DNA of 64,000 bases from Sphingobium scionense (GTDB lineage: Bacteria; Pseudomonadota; Alphaproteobacteria; Sphingomonadales; Sphingomonadaceae). How positions within the stretch are numbered: the stretch's first letter is position 1; the number at the start of each line of letters is the position of its first letter. Of the stretch, positions 56,807 through 64,000 are shown piece after piece. The translations under genes were made by a program, and so were the position numbers. The DNA is taken from NCBI RefSeq assembly GCF_014197035.1, contig NZ_JACIEU010000006.1, forward strand, positions 124,001 to 188,000, read 5' to 3'. The notes under the pieces were generated by a model that was not told where the DNA came from, did not search any database, and was given only the letters and a program-made list of their open reading frames with translations.

Positions 56807-58231
56807 TTAATGGGCCAGCGCCTTGACGATCTCCTCGACCATCTTCTTGGCGTCGGCCAGCAGCATCATCGTATTGTCCATGTAGAAGACCTCATTGTCG
56901 ACGCCGGCATAGCCGGCCCCGCCCATGGAGCGCTTCACGAACAGCACCGACTTGGCATTGGCCACGTCCAGGATCGGCATGCCATAGATGGGCGACGCCT
57001 TGTCGGTCTTGGCCGCCGGGTTGGTCACGTCATTGGCGCCGATGACGAAGGCGACGTCGGCCTGGCCGAACTCGCTGTTGATGTCCTCCAGCTCGAACAC
57101 CTCGTCATAGGGGACGTTGGCTTCGGCCAGCAGCACGTTCATGTGGCCGGGCATGCGCCCTGCGACCGGGTGGATCGCATATTTGACGCTGACGCCTTCC
57201 TTCTTCAGCATGTCGCCCATTTCGCGCAGCGCATGCTGCGCCTGGCTGACCGCCATGCCGTAACCGGGCACGATGATGACGCTGTCCGCCTGGCTCATCA
57301 GGAAGGCGGCATCCTCGGCGCTGCCGCGCTTGTAGGGACGATCGGCCGCTGCCGCGCCGCCGCCCGACGGGCCGGCTTCCGCGCCGAAGCCGCCGGCGAT
57401 CACGCTGATGAAGCTGCGGTTCATCGCCTTGCACATGATGTAGGACAGGATCGCGCCGGAACTGCCCACCAATGCGCCGGTGATGATCATCGCCGTGTTA
57501 CCGAGCGTGAAGCCCATGGCGGCGGCGGCCCAGCCCGAATAGCTGTTCAGCATCGACACCACGACCGGCATGTCCGCCCCGCCGATCGGGATGATCAGCA
57601 GGAAGCCGATGACGAAGCTCAGCGCCGTCACCGTCCAGAAGATCCAGGGCGACTGGTCGGTCACGAAATAGGCGATCAGGCCCAGGATCGCCGCCAGTGT
57701 CGCCAGATTGATGACATGGCGGCCCGGCAGCATGATCGGCTTGCCCGACATGTTGCCGTTCAGTTTCAGGAAGGCGATGACCGAACCCGAGAAGGTGATC
57801 GCACCGATCGCGACCCCCAGCCCCATCTCGATGCGGCTGGCATTGTGAATCTCGTTCGTCAGCGGATCGAGAATGCCGAAGGCGCCGGGATTGAGATAGG
57901 CGGCCGCGCCGACCAGCACGGCGGCCAGGCCGACCAGCGAGTGGAAGGCAGCAACCAGCTGCGGCATCGCCGTCATCTCGATGCGACGGGCGATGATGAA
58001 GCCGATGCCGCCACCGATGGCGATGGCGCCCAGAATTTCGGGCAGGCTCAGCACGTCATGGGTGTAAAGGGTCGTGACCATAGCGATCGCCATGCCGACC
58101 ATGCCCATGCGGTTGCCGCGACGGCTGGTCGACGGGCTCGACAGGCCGCGCAGCGCGAGGATGAAGAGGACGCCGGAAACCAGATAGGCCAAGGCGACGA
58201 AGGGCGAGACGGGCGCAAGCTCGTGCATCAC
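56807..58231 (-). CDS. pntB: NAD(P) transhydrogenase subunit beta
   Basis: A 474-residue protein: about nine membrane helices, then the NADP-binding dIII domain (IIVPGYGMAVSQAQHALREM, MPGHMNVLLAEANVPYDEVF, FVIGANDVTNPAAKTDKASP, IYGMPILDVANAKSVLFVKR). It couples proton flow to hydride transfer between NADH and NADP. Overlaps the small alpha subunit gene by four bases. Confidence 0.95.
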   Translation of the reverse strand: MMHELAPVSPFVALAYLVSGVLFILALRGLSSPSTSRRGNRMGMVGMAIAMVTTLYTHDVLSLPEILGAIAIGGGIGFIIARRIEMTAMPQLVAAFHSLVGLAAVLVGAAAYLNPGAFGILDPLTNEIHNASRIEMGLGVAIGAITFSGSVIAFLKLNGNMSGKPIMLPGRHVINLATLAAILGLIAYFVTDQSPWIFWTVTALSFVIGFLLIIPIGGADMPVVVSMLNSYSGWAAAAMGFTLGNTAMIITGALVGSSGAILSYIMCKAMNRSFISVIAGGFGAEAGPSGGGAAAADRPYKRGSAEDAAFLMSQADSVIIVPGYGMAVSQAQHALREMGDMLKKEGVSVKYAIHPVAGRMPGHMNVLLAEANVPYDEVFELEDINSEFGQADVAFVIGANDVTNPAAKTDKASPIYGMPILDVANAKSVLFVKRSMGGAGYAGVDNEVFYMDNTMMLLADAKKMVEEIVKALAH

Positions 58232-58512
58232 TTGCGCTCCTTCTTCTTGTACATGGCCAGCATGCGTTCGGTCACGGCAAAGCCGCCGAAGATATTGACC
58301 GATGCAAAGACCACCGCGACCAGCCCCAGCAGCTTGGCCGCCAGGCTACCGGCCTCCGCCGACGCGACCAGCGCACCGACGATGATGACCGACGAAATGG
58401 CATTGGTAACCGCCATCAGCGGCGTGTGCAGCGCCGGCGTCACCGACCAGACCACATAATAGCCGACGAAGCACGCCAGCACGAAAATCGACAGGATGGC
58501 AATGAAGTCCAT
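58228..58512 (-). CDS. pntAB: NAD(P) transhydrogenase subunit alpha part 2
   Basis: A 94-residue membrane protein with three helices, including LACFVGYYVVWSVTPALHTP and LMAVTNAISSVIIVGALVAS. In the three-gene form of the enzyme this is the membrane part of subunit alpha. In other genomes it directly follows pntAA; here a foreign-looking gene stands between. Confidence 0.92.
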   Translation of the reverse strand: MDFIAILSIFVLACFVGYYVVWSVTPALHTPLMAVTNAISSVIIVGALVASAEAGSLAAKLLGLVAVVFASVNIFGGFAVTERMLAMYKKKERK

Positions 58513-58514
58513 GG

Positions 58515-59240
58515 TTAGTAAACCTCCCCCTTTGGTTCACGGATCATTTTAATGATCAGCTTGTCACCATCAGTTTTTTTATAAGAAAATGCCCCACCCA
58601 TGAATTCCACCGTCTGCTCTAAATCAGAGGGCTTTATTTTTGGCGCATTTTGACGACAAACTTCCGTGCCATCGACACAATATGTCAGCATTCCCTGGGC
58701 GTAACGGATCTCGAAAGTCCCCCAAGGCTCAAGGCCCCTTACTTCCGAAATCGTCAACGGCTTTGTTGGCACCGGATCTATCGGATAGATATCATCACGT
58801 TTTAAGTGACCATAATATCCACCCCAAATAATGTTGATGCTGCTCTTAAACCAGGAATCGAGAACGCCATCCCCATCGCGATCAATCAGGCAAACAGGTG
58901 ATTTACCCATACCCATGATGCCTTGCGATATGGGGGCATTCTTCTGACAAGCCATGAATTGCGCGCTATTAGCGACCGAGAAGACAGTACCCTTCTCAAG
59001 GAATATGCCCTTTTCAGAAATCGGTAGTGCTTTCTCAAGAACTACAGCGCGTACCGGAACCGCCTTCCCCAGGAGCCAAGCCCCCTTCTTCTTGATTGTC
59101 TGCGATTGATTGTCAGCTTTATCTGGGACCAACAATGTTGGAAAAATATATCGAATTGCTTCGGAGCCCCGATCCTCCTGAGCCAACGACTGTCCTGGAA
59201 GACTGATCAAAACTAGCAGAGGTGAGAGTAGTACGCGCAT
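58515..59240 (-). CDS. AT-rich secreted protein inserted in the pnt operon
   Basis: A 241-residue protein with a signal peptide (LLSPLLVLISLPGQSLAQ), an EF-hand-like DRDGDGVLD loop in the middle and two paired cysteines. The codons are markedly AT-richer than the pnt genes on both sides, a sign of transfer. It lies in the same direction with two bases to pntAB and a one-base overlap with pntAA, so it is co-transcribed. Family unknown. Confidence 0.72.
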   Translation of the reverse strand: MRVLLSPLLVLISLPGQSLAQEDRGSEAIRYIFPTLLVPDKADNQSQTIKKKGAWLLGKAVPVRAVVLEKALPISEKGIFLEKGTVFSVANSAQFMACQKNAPISQGIMGMGKSPVCLIDRDGDGVLDSWFKSSINIIWGGYYGHLKRDDIYPIDPVPTKPLTISEVRGLEPWGTFEIRYAQGMLTYCVDGTEVCRQNAPKIKPSDLEQTVEFMGGAFSYKKTDGDKLIIKMIREPKGEVY

Positions 59241-60361
59241 CAGCCCAGCAGCCGTTCGTTGACGACCTTGCCCCCCTGGGTCAGGCGGATGGCGTTGCCG
59301 ATTTCCTCGTCCAGCACCGGCGCATTCCTCTCCTTGTCCCAGAAGGCGGACAGGAAATTATAGAGATTGCGCGAGAACAGGGCGGAGGTGTCGGCGGCCA
59401 GGCGGCTGGGCACGTTGCGATGGCCCACGATCTTGACGCCGTGGCGCACGACCACTTCGCCCGCGACCGCGCCCTCGACATTGCCGCCCTGCTCGACGGC
59501 CAGGTCGACGATCACGCTGCCCTGCTTCATCGATGCGATCTGCGCGTCACTGATCAGGCGCGGCGCAGGCCGGCCGGGGATCAGCGCGGTGGTGATGACG
59601 ATGTCCTGCTTGGCGATGTGCGACGACACCAGCTCGGCCTGAGCCGCCTTATATTCGTCCGACATTTCCGTGGCATAGCCACCGGTGCCTTCCCCCTCGA
59701 TGCCGGCCACCTTCTCCACGAAGATCGCCTTGGCGCCGAGCGATTCGATCTGCTCCTTGGTCGCGGCGCGCACGTCGGTCGCACTCACCTGCGCGCCCAG
59801 CCGCCGCGCGGTGGCGATCGCCTGAAGGCCGGCCACGCCCACGCCCATGACGAAGCATTTGGCCGCCGACACGGTGCCCGCCGCCGTCATCATCATCGGG
59901 AAAGCGCGGTCATATTCGGCCGCCGCGTCCAGCACCGCCTTGTAGCCCGACAGGTTCGACTGGGACGACAAGATATCCATCGACTGCGCGCGGGTGATGC
60001 GCGGCATGAATTCCATCGCCAGCGCCTCATAGCCGCCGGCGGCATAGGCATCGACCCGCACCCGCTCACCGAACGGGTTGAGGCCCGCGACGATCCAGGC
60101 CCCCGCCGCAGCGCCGCCAAGGCTTGCCGGATCGGGGCCTTGCACGCCCAGCAGGATCTCAGCCCCCGCCAGCGTCGCCGCACGATCGCCAACGCTGGCA
60201 CCGGCCGCCGCATAGGCATCGTCGGCAATCCATGCGGTCAGGCCCGCGCCGGCCTCGACGGCCACGCTCGCGCCCAGCGCGATAAATTTCTTCACGGTCT
60301 CGGGCGTACCGGCCACGCGCCGTTCGCCCGCAGCCTGTTCCTTCAATATCGCAATTTTCAT
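59240..60361 (-). CDS. pntAA: NAD(P) transhydrogenase subunit alpha part 1
   Basis: A 373-residue soluble NAD-binding subunit (dI) similar to alanine dehydrogenase: MKIAILKEQAAGERRVAGTP at the start, the Rossmann part GVGVAGLQAIATARRLGAQV, and ALIPGRPAPRLISDAQIASM. Full length and intact at the 3' end despite the inserted downstream gene. Confidence 0.94.
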   Translation of the reverse strand: MKIAILKEQAAGERRVAGTPETVKKFIALGASVAVEAGAGLTAWIADDAYAAAGASVGDRAATLAGAEILLGVQGPDPASLGGAAAGAWIVAGLNPFGERVRVDAYAAGGYEALAMEFMPRITRAQSMDILSSQSNLSGYKAVLDAAAEYDRAFPMMMTAAGTVSAAKCFVMGVGVAGLQAIATARRLGAQVSATDVRAATKEQIESLGAKAIFVEKVAGIEGEGTGGYATEMSDEYKAAQAELVSSHIAKQDIVITTALIPGRPAPRLISDAQIASMKQGSVIVDLAVEQGGNVEGAVAGEVVVRHGVKIVGHRNVPSRLAADTSALFSRNLYNFLSAFWDKERNAPVLDEEIGNAIRLTQGGKVVNERLLG

Positions 60362-60395
60362 TATATCTGCATCCCCTCCTATGACGTCGGCCGGT

Positions 60396-60521
60396 TCAGC
60401 TGGAGATCAGCAGCACGACAAGGGCGGCGACAATGATGCAGCCGATCGTGCCCCATTTCACGAAACCGACAAACCCTTCATAGGTCTGGGTCGCGCTCTT
60501 GATGTTCCCGTCAGAAGCCAT
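60396..60521 (-). CDS. aa3-type cytochrome c oxidase subunit IV
   Basis: A 41-residue protein with SATQTYEGFVGFVKWGTIGC and one membrane helix (IIVAALVVLLI). The T-Y-x-GF...KWG pattern is that of the small bacterial COX IV family. In sphingomonads it commonly precedes pntA. Start at 60521. Confidence 0.78.
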   Translation of the reverse strand: MASDGNIKSATQTYEGFVGFVKWGTIGCIIVAALVVLLISS

Positions 60522-60675
60522 ATCCGTTCCCCTAGTTCTTACATTGTTGTGCAACCTCTTATCCTGTCGCCCTACCCCCCTCAAGCCGTAGGGGCACAAG
60601 AAAATCTTTAGAGGTTAAGGGCGCCTTTACCCCCGGCGCCTACCCTGATGCTCTGTTTGCATATGAGGGGTCCAG

Positions 60676-62112
60676 ATGGTTCGCGAAGGCGTTCCCTTGC
60701 TGATGTTGATCGACGACGAGCCCGCCCAGCGCCGGCTCGTGTCCGCGCTGGCGGCGCGTGCGGGATGGCGGACCATCTTCGCCAGCGACGCCGAAACCGC
60801 CCTGGCGACGCTGGGCACGCAGGACGGGATGCAGCTCGACGCGGTGCTGATCGATCAGTGGAGCCCCGATTTCGATCCCACCGGCCTGATCCGGGACATC
60901 CATGCACAACGGCCAAATCTGCCGATCCTGATCCTGACCGCCCATAACAGCGTCGCCGTCGCGGTACAGGCGATGCGTGCGGGCGCCACCGATTATCTGT
61001 CCAAGCCGATCGCGCCGGAACGGCTGCTGGCCGCGCTGAACATGGCGGTCGAAGGCAATGTGCGCGGCGAACTGCGCCCCCTCACCGAAAAGATCACCGC
61101 GCCCCTTGCCTTCGAAGACGTGGTGGGCGCCGCGCCCCAATTCCGTACCGCGCTGGCGATCGCCGCCAAGGCCGCGCGTGCCCGCGTGCCGGTGCTGATC
61201 GAGGGCGAAAGCGGTGTCGGCAAGGATGTCATCGCGCGCGCAATTCATGCGGCCTCTCCCCGGCACAAGCAGGCGATGGTGACGCTCAACTGCGGCGCCA
61301 TCCCCGCCAATCTCGTCGAATCGGAACTGTTCGGTCATGAACGCGGCGCCTTCACCGGCGCGTTCGACCGCCATGTCGGCAAATTCCTGTCGGCCGACAT
61401 GGGCACGATCTTCCTCGATGAAGTCAGCGAAATGCCGCTCGACGCACAGGTCAAGCTGCTGCGCGTACTTCAGGATGGCGAGGTGCAGCCGATCGGCGCG
61501 CGCCGCCCCCTGCATGTCGATGTCCGCGTCATCGCCGCCACCAACAAGAAGCTCAGCGAAGAAATCGAGGCCGGGCGCTTCCGCGAAGATCTTTATTATC
61601 GCCTGAACGTCGTCCAGTTGACCGTGCCGCCGCTGCGCGAACGCATGGGCGACATTCCCGCCCTCTGCCGCCACCTCCTCGCCCGCATCGCCACCCAGCC
61701 GGGCCTGCGGGGCCTGGGCCTCACCGACGATGCGCTCGCGCTGCTGATGCAGCATGACTGGCCGGGCAATGTCCGCCAGCTCCAGAACGCGCTGTTCCGC
61801 GCCGCGGTGCTGTGCGAGGGCGATGCGCTGACCCCGCATGATTTCCCGCAGGTGTCCGCGCATATCCTGTCGCGCGGCGCCAATGGTCCGCGCCAGCGCG
61901 CCGCCAGCACACCGCACCGCGAAGCGGCCGGCATCACCCTGTTCGAGGGCGATGGCCATGTCCGCCAGTTGGCCGAGATCGAGGCCGACGTCATTCGCCT
62001 CGCCATCGGCCATTATCGCGGCCGCATGACCGAAGTCGCGCGCCGGCTGGGGATTGGTCGCTCGACCCTTTATCGCAAGCTTGCCGAACTGGGCATCGAC
62101 AACGCGGCCTGA
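60676..62112 (+). CDS. Sigma-54-dependent response regulator (NtrC family)
   Basis: A 478-residue protein. Receiver domain with the phospho-acceptor in VLIDQW (about residue 59) and a K in YLSKPI; AAA+ domain with Walker [15 protein letters not shown] loop (ERGAFTGAF) that contacts sigma-54, and the [11 protein letters not shown] Walker B; C-terminal Fis-type HTH ([20 protein letters not shown]). No histidine kinase is adjacent. The target promoters are unknown. Confidence 0.92.
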   Translation: MVREGVPLLMLIDDEPAQRRLVSALAARAGWRTIFASDAETALATLGTQDGMQLDAVLIDQWSPDFDPTGLIRDIHAQRPNLPILILTAHNSVAVAVQAMRAGATDYLSKPIAPERLLAALNMAVEGNVRGELRPLTEKITAPLAFEDVVGAAPQFRTALAIAAKAARARVPVLIEGESGVGKDVIARAIHAASPRHKQAMVTLNCGAIPANLVESELFGHERGAFTGAFDRHVGKFLSADMGTIFLDEVSEMPLDAQVKLLRVLQDGEVQPIGARRPLHVDVRVIAATNKKLSEEIEAGRFREDLYYRLNVVQLTVPPLRERMGDIPALCRHLLARIATQPGLRGLGLTDDALALLMQHDWPGNVRQLQNALFRAAVLCEGDALTPHDFPQVSAHILSRGANGPRQRAASTPHREAAGITLFEGDGHVRQLAEIEADVIRLAIGHYRGRMTEVARRLGIGRSTLYRKLAELGIDNAA

Positions 62113-62206
62113 TCGCGGGACCGGGCGCCCCGCGACTGGGGCATATTGTCGCGGAGGCTCCGCTACGGCGTTGAATTATCCCCGCGCCTATGCTTTTGAA
62201 CGGGAC

Positions 62207-62857
62207 ATGAAAGCGCCCCTCCTCGCCGCCTGCTCTCCCCTCCTGCTGCTGGTCGCCTGCGGCCGCGCCGAACCGGTCGCGGACATGCCGACCCAGGAAG
62301 AACTGGCCGCCGCCGCCAATGCGGCCGCTGCCAGTGCGCTGGCAAACGCGCAGAAGGATGATGCCGGCGCCACGCGCAACTATGTGAATATCGACCATGG
62401 CTATTCCGTCACCATGCCCGAAGGCTGGATGAAGGATGGCGAGGCGAGCAATGCCGATGGTGTGGTCTATCAGGATCCCGGCGCCGGTGCCGACGTCCGC
62501 GTCTTCTGGCAAAAAAATGCCAATGACCAGACGCTGCAGCAGATCGTGGAAGCCCTGTCGAATGGCGCAGAGGGCGTGGACGGCGATTTCATCGGCGAGA
62601 ATGAATATCGCGGCACCGCCAATGACGGCGAAGGCAATAATGTCGCGCTGCGCCTGCTGAAACAGCCCGATGGCGCGATCGTCACCGCGACCTTCGTCTA
62701 TCCCGAAATGCTGAGCGAACAATATCAGCCGATTGCCCAGACCCTGCTCGACAGCCTGCGCATCTTCGCGCCCAAGGCCCAGACTCCGGAGGGCCAGACG
62801 CCGGAGGGCGCGAGCGCCACGGCCACGCCCGCACCGGCCGCCAACGCCAGCAACTGA
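62207..62857 (+). CDS. Lipoprotein, unknown function
   Basis: A 216-residue protein with a lipobox (LLLLVACG) and an Ala-rich helix (AAAANAAAASALANAQKDDA), then a PsbP/DUF1795-like beta domain (YVNIDHGYSVTMPEGWMKDG). The C-terminus has a short TPEGQTPEG repeat. The start at 62207 is chosen for the signal peptide. Function unknown. Confidence 0.72.
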   Translation: MKAPLLAACSPLLLLVACGRAEPVADMPTQEELAAAANAAAASALANAQKDDAGATRNYVNIDHGYSVTMPEGWMKDGEASNADGVVYQDPGAGADVRVFWQKNANDQTLQQIVEALSNGAEGVDGDFIGENEYRGTANDGEGNNVALRLLKQPDGAIVTATFVYPEMLSEQYQPIAQTLLDSLRIFAPKAQTPEGQTPEGASATATPAPAANASN

Positions 62858-62932
62858 CCGGCGGCTTTCGGCGCGGTCATTCGTTTCCTTCCGCGTCGAT
62901 CATCCCGATCCGTTGACAGGAACCCTAGACGC

Positions 62933-63433
62933 TTGCGCCTGATCCGCCCCTTCGCCCCCGCCGACCAGCGGGGCATTCTCGACCTGATCCTCAGCATCCA
63001 GCGCGACGAATATGGCATCGCCATCACCGCAGCGGACCAGCCGGACCTCACTGACATAGCCGGCTTCTACCTGCCCGGCGCCGGCGGCTTCTGGGTCGCG
63101 GAGGAGGACGGCCCGATCGTCGGCACGATCGCGCTCAAGGATATCGGGAACGCCCAGGGCGCGCTGCGCAAGATGTTCGTCGCGGCCAGCCATCGCGGCC
63201 GCGCCCCCGGCGTCGCCCAGGCGCTGCTCGACCATCTGCTCGACGCGGCGGCCGATCGCGGCCTGGCCCAAATCTATCTCGGCACCACCGCCCGTTTCCT
63301 GGCGGCGCATCGCTTCTACGAGAAGAATGGCTTCGCGCTGGTCGAAGCCGACGACCTGCCACCCGCCTTCCCCAGGATGGCGGTCGACACGTGCTTCTAC
63401 GAACGATCGATTAAACCGGCGAAAGCCGGATAA
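62933..63433 (+). CDS. GNAT-family N-acetyltransferase
   Basis: A 166-residue GNAT protein: MRLIRPFAPADQRGILDLIL, then the acetyl-CoA region LRKMFVAASHRGRAPGVAQA and the FYEKNGF end motif. The likely start is TTG at 62933. Substrate unknown. Confidence 0.85.
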   Translation: MRLIRPFAPADQRGILDLILSIQRDEYGIAITAADQPDLTDIAGFYLPGAGGFWVAEEDGPIVGTIALKDIGNAQGALRKMFVAASHRGRAPGVAQALLDHLLDAAADRGLAQIYLGTTARFLAAHRFYEKNGFALVEADDLPPAFPRMAVDTCFYERSIKPAKAG

Positions 63434-63434
63434 A

Positions 63435-63953
63435 TTACGGATTATCGGTGCTGTTGGCCTTGGCGCCGGGCACCGCTTCCTTGCTGGTCATCGCCACTGC
63501 CGGCGGCCCCTTCTGGATCGCGGCATTGAGCTGCGCGACCTCGGGGCAGTTCCCCTTGCACAGGTTCTGCGCCTGGGCGAGATTTTCCTTGGCCTTGGCG
63601 ATCGCGCCCTTCTCGACCATCGCCTCGCCCTGCCCGGCGATCGCGGTCACATCGGTGGGGTCGAGCAGCAACGCTTCCTTGTAGAGGCGGATCGCCTTGC
63701 CCTGCAGCCCCTGCGCCCGCGCCACTTCGGCCAGTTCGATATAGGCCGCGCGATTGCGCGGATCGACCGCCAGCGCGCTTTCCAGCGCATCGGTGGCACC
63801 GGTCAGATTGCCCGCCTTGCGCGCTGCCTCGCCCGCCTTCTGCCATTCGATCGACCGCGGTTCGATCTGGGTATCGGGGCGCTGGGTCAGGCCCACGCTG
63901 GAAACGGTGGTCAGAAGGACAGCAAGGGCAATCGAGGCCGGGGTGAAACGCAT
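63435..63953 (-). CDS. Secreted TPR protein
   Basis: A 172-residue protein with a signal peptide ([19 protein letters not shown]) and about three TPR units ([36 protein letters not shown] and on). The start at 63953 (MRFTPAS) is chosen for the signal. Its TadD-like TPR make-up could fit pilus assembly, but it is far from the tad cluster and alone. Confidence 0.8.
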   Translation of the reverse strand: MRFTPASIALAVLLTTVSSVGLTQRPDTQIEPRSIEWQKAGEAARKAGNLTGATDALESALAVDPRNRAAYIELAEVARAQGLQGKAIRLYKEALLLDPTDVTAIAGQGEAMVEKGAIAKAKENLAQAQNLCKGNCPEVAQLNAAIQKGPPAVAMTSKEAVPGAKANSTDNP

Positions 63954-64000
63954 CAAAATCTCCAGCCATGTTTCAGGCATTGACTCAGGCCCGCAGACCG

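Noticed and set aside
56699-58459. A 586-codon plus-strand frame across pntB
   Set aside because: Very rich in H, R, D and Q, typical of an antisense frame of a membrane protein gene; pntB is certain on the minus strand.

Overview
The window looks like the chromosome of a GC-rich alphaproteobacterium of the order Sphingomonadales (Sphingobium/Sphingomonas-like). The evidence is the host gene set at the right: a tad/cpa pilus cluster, the GANTC methyltransferase ccrM, folP with an N-terminal extension, a three-gene pnt transhydrogenase with a tiny aa3-oxidase subunit IV gene. About 45 kb of prophage (1 to roughly 45.15 kb) is joined to it. The prophage starts left of the window, so no integrase or left attachment site is visible.

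Prophage layout. 1-2444 (-) is a tightly coupled early operon with a YqaJ-type recombinase. 2.5-5.2 kb is the immunity region: two promoters (PL-like and PR-like) with the same operator dyad in the spacer, a CI-like repressor without a peptidase domain, a Cro-like regulator, a DUF3800 gene placed like a moron, and a possible LexA/SOS box. 5.2-11.5 kb holds early right genes (HTH regulators, DUF2303, RusA, replication-type proteins and many tiny coupled ORFs). 11.6-24.2 kb is packaging and head: terS, terL, portal, a MuF-like protein, protease/scaffold, cement, capsid, connectors, tail tube. 24.3-25.6 kb is a P22 immI-like cassette (Mnt-like, divergent Arc-like, antirepressor) inside the tail genes. 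25.7-39.4 kb is tail: a chaperone with an A9 frameshift site, tape measure, NlpC-like protein, tip protein, and a 1616-aa fibre with an SGNH hydrolase. 39.4-41.1 kb is lysis (GH108 endolysin, holin, nested Rz/Rz1). 41.1-45.0 kb (-) is a second coupled operon with HNH and GIY-YIG proteins.

The main finding is a probable two-layer anti-CBASS cassette within the head genes. The portal protein (13550-15427) carries a C-terminal 2H-phosphoesterase domain of the Acb1 type, with HVT motifs at residues 505-507 and 581-583. The next gene (15469-15756) resembles the Acb2/Tad1 cyclic-nucleotide sponge family. The first would cleave and the second sequester CBASS signal molecules, and the cleaver may travel in the virion.

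Host part. 45.2-52.3 kb (+) encodes CpaA, CpaB, CpaC, CpaD, CpaE, TadB and TadC. The ATPase gene cpaF/tadA, normally between cpaE and tadB, is absent here, and no Flp pilin gene is visible: the prophage lies directly upstream of cpaA. Then follow a DUF2147 protein, an ArsR-type regulator, ccrM with a dense cluster of its own target sites upstream, folP, an Asp/Glu racemase, and the pnt operon interrupted by an AT-rich secreted-protein gene. The window ends with a sigma-54-type response regulator, a lipoprotein, a GNAT acetyltransferase and a TPR protein.

All functions are from reading the sequence; no database search was run.
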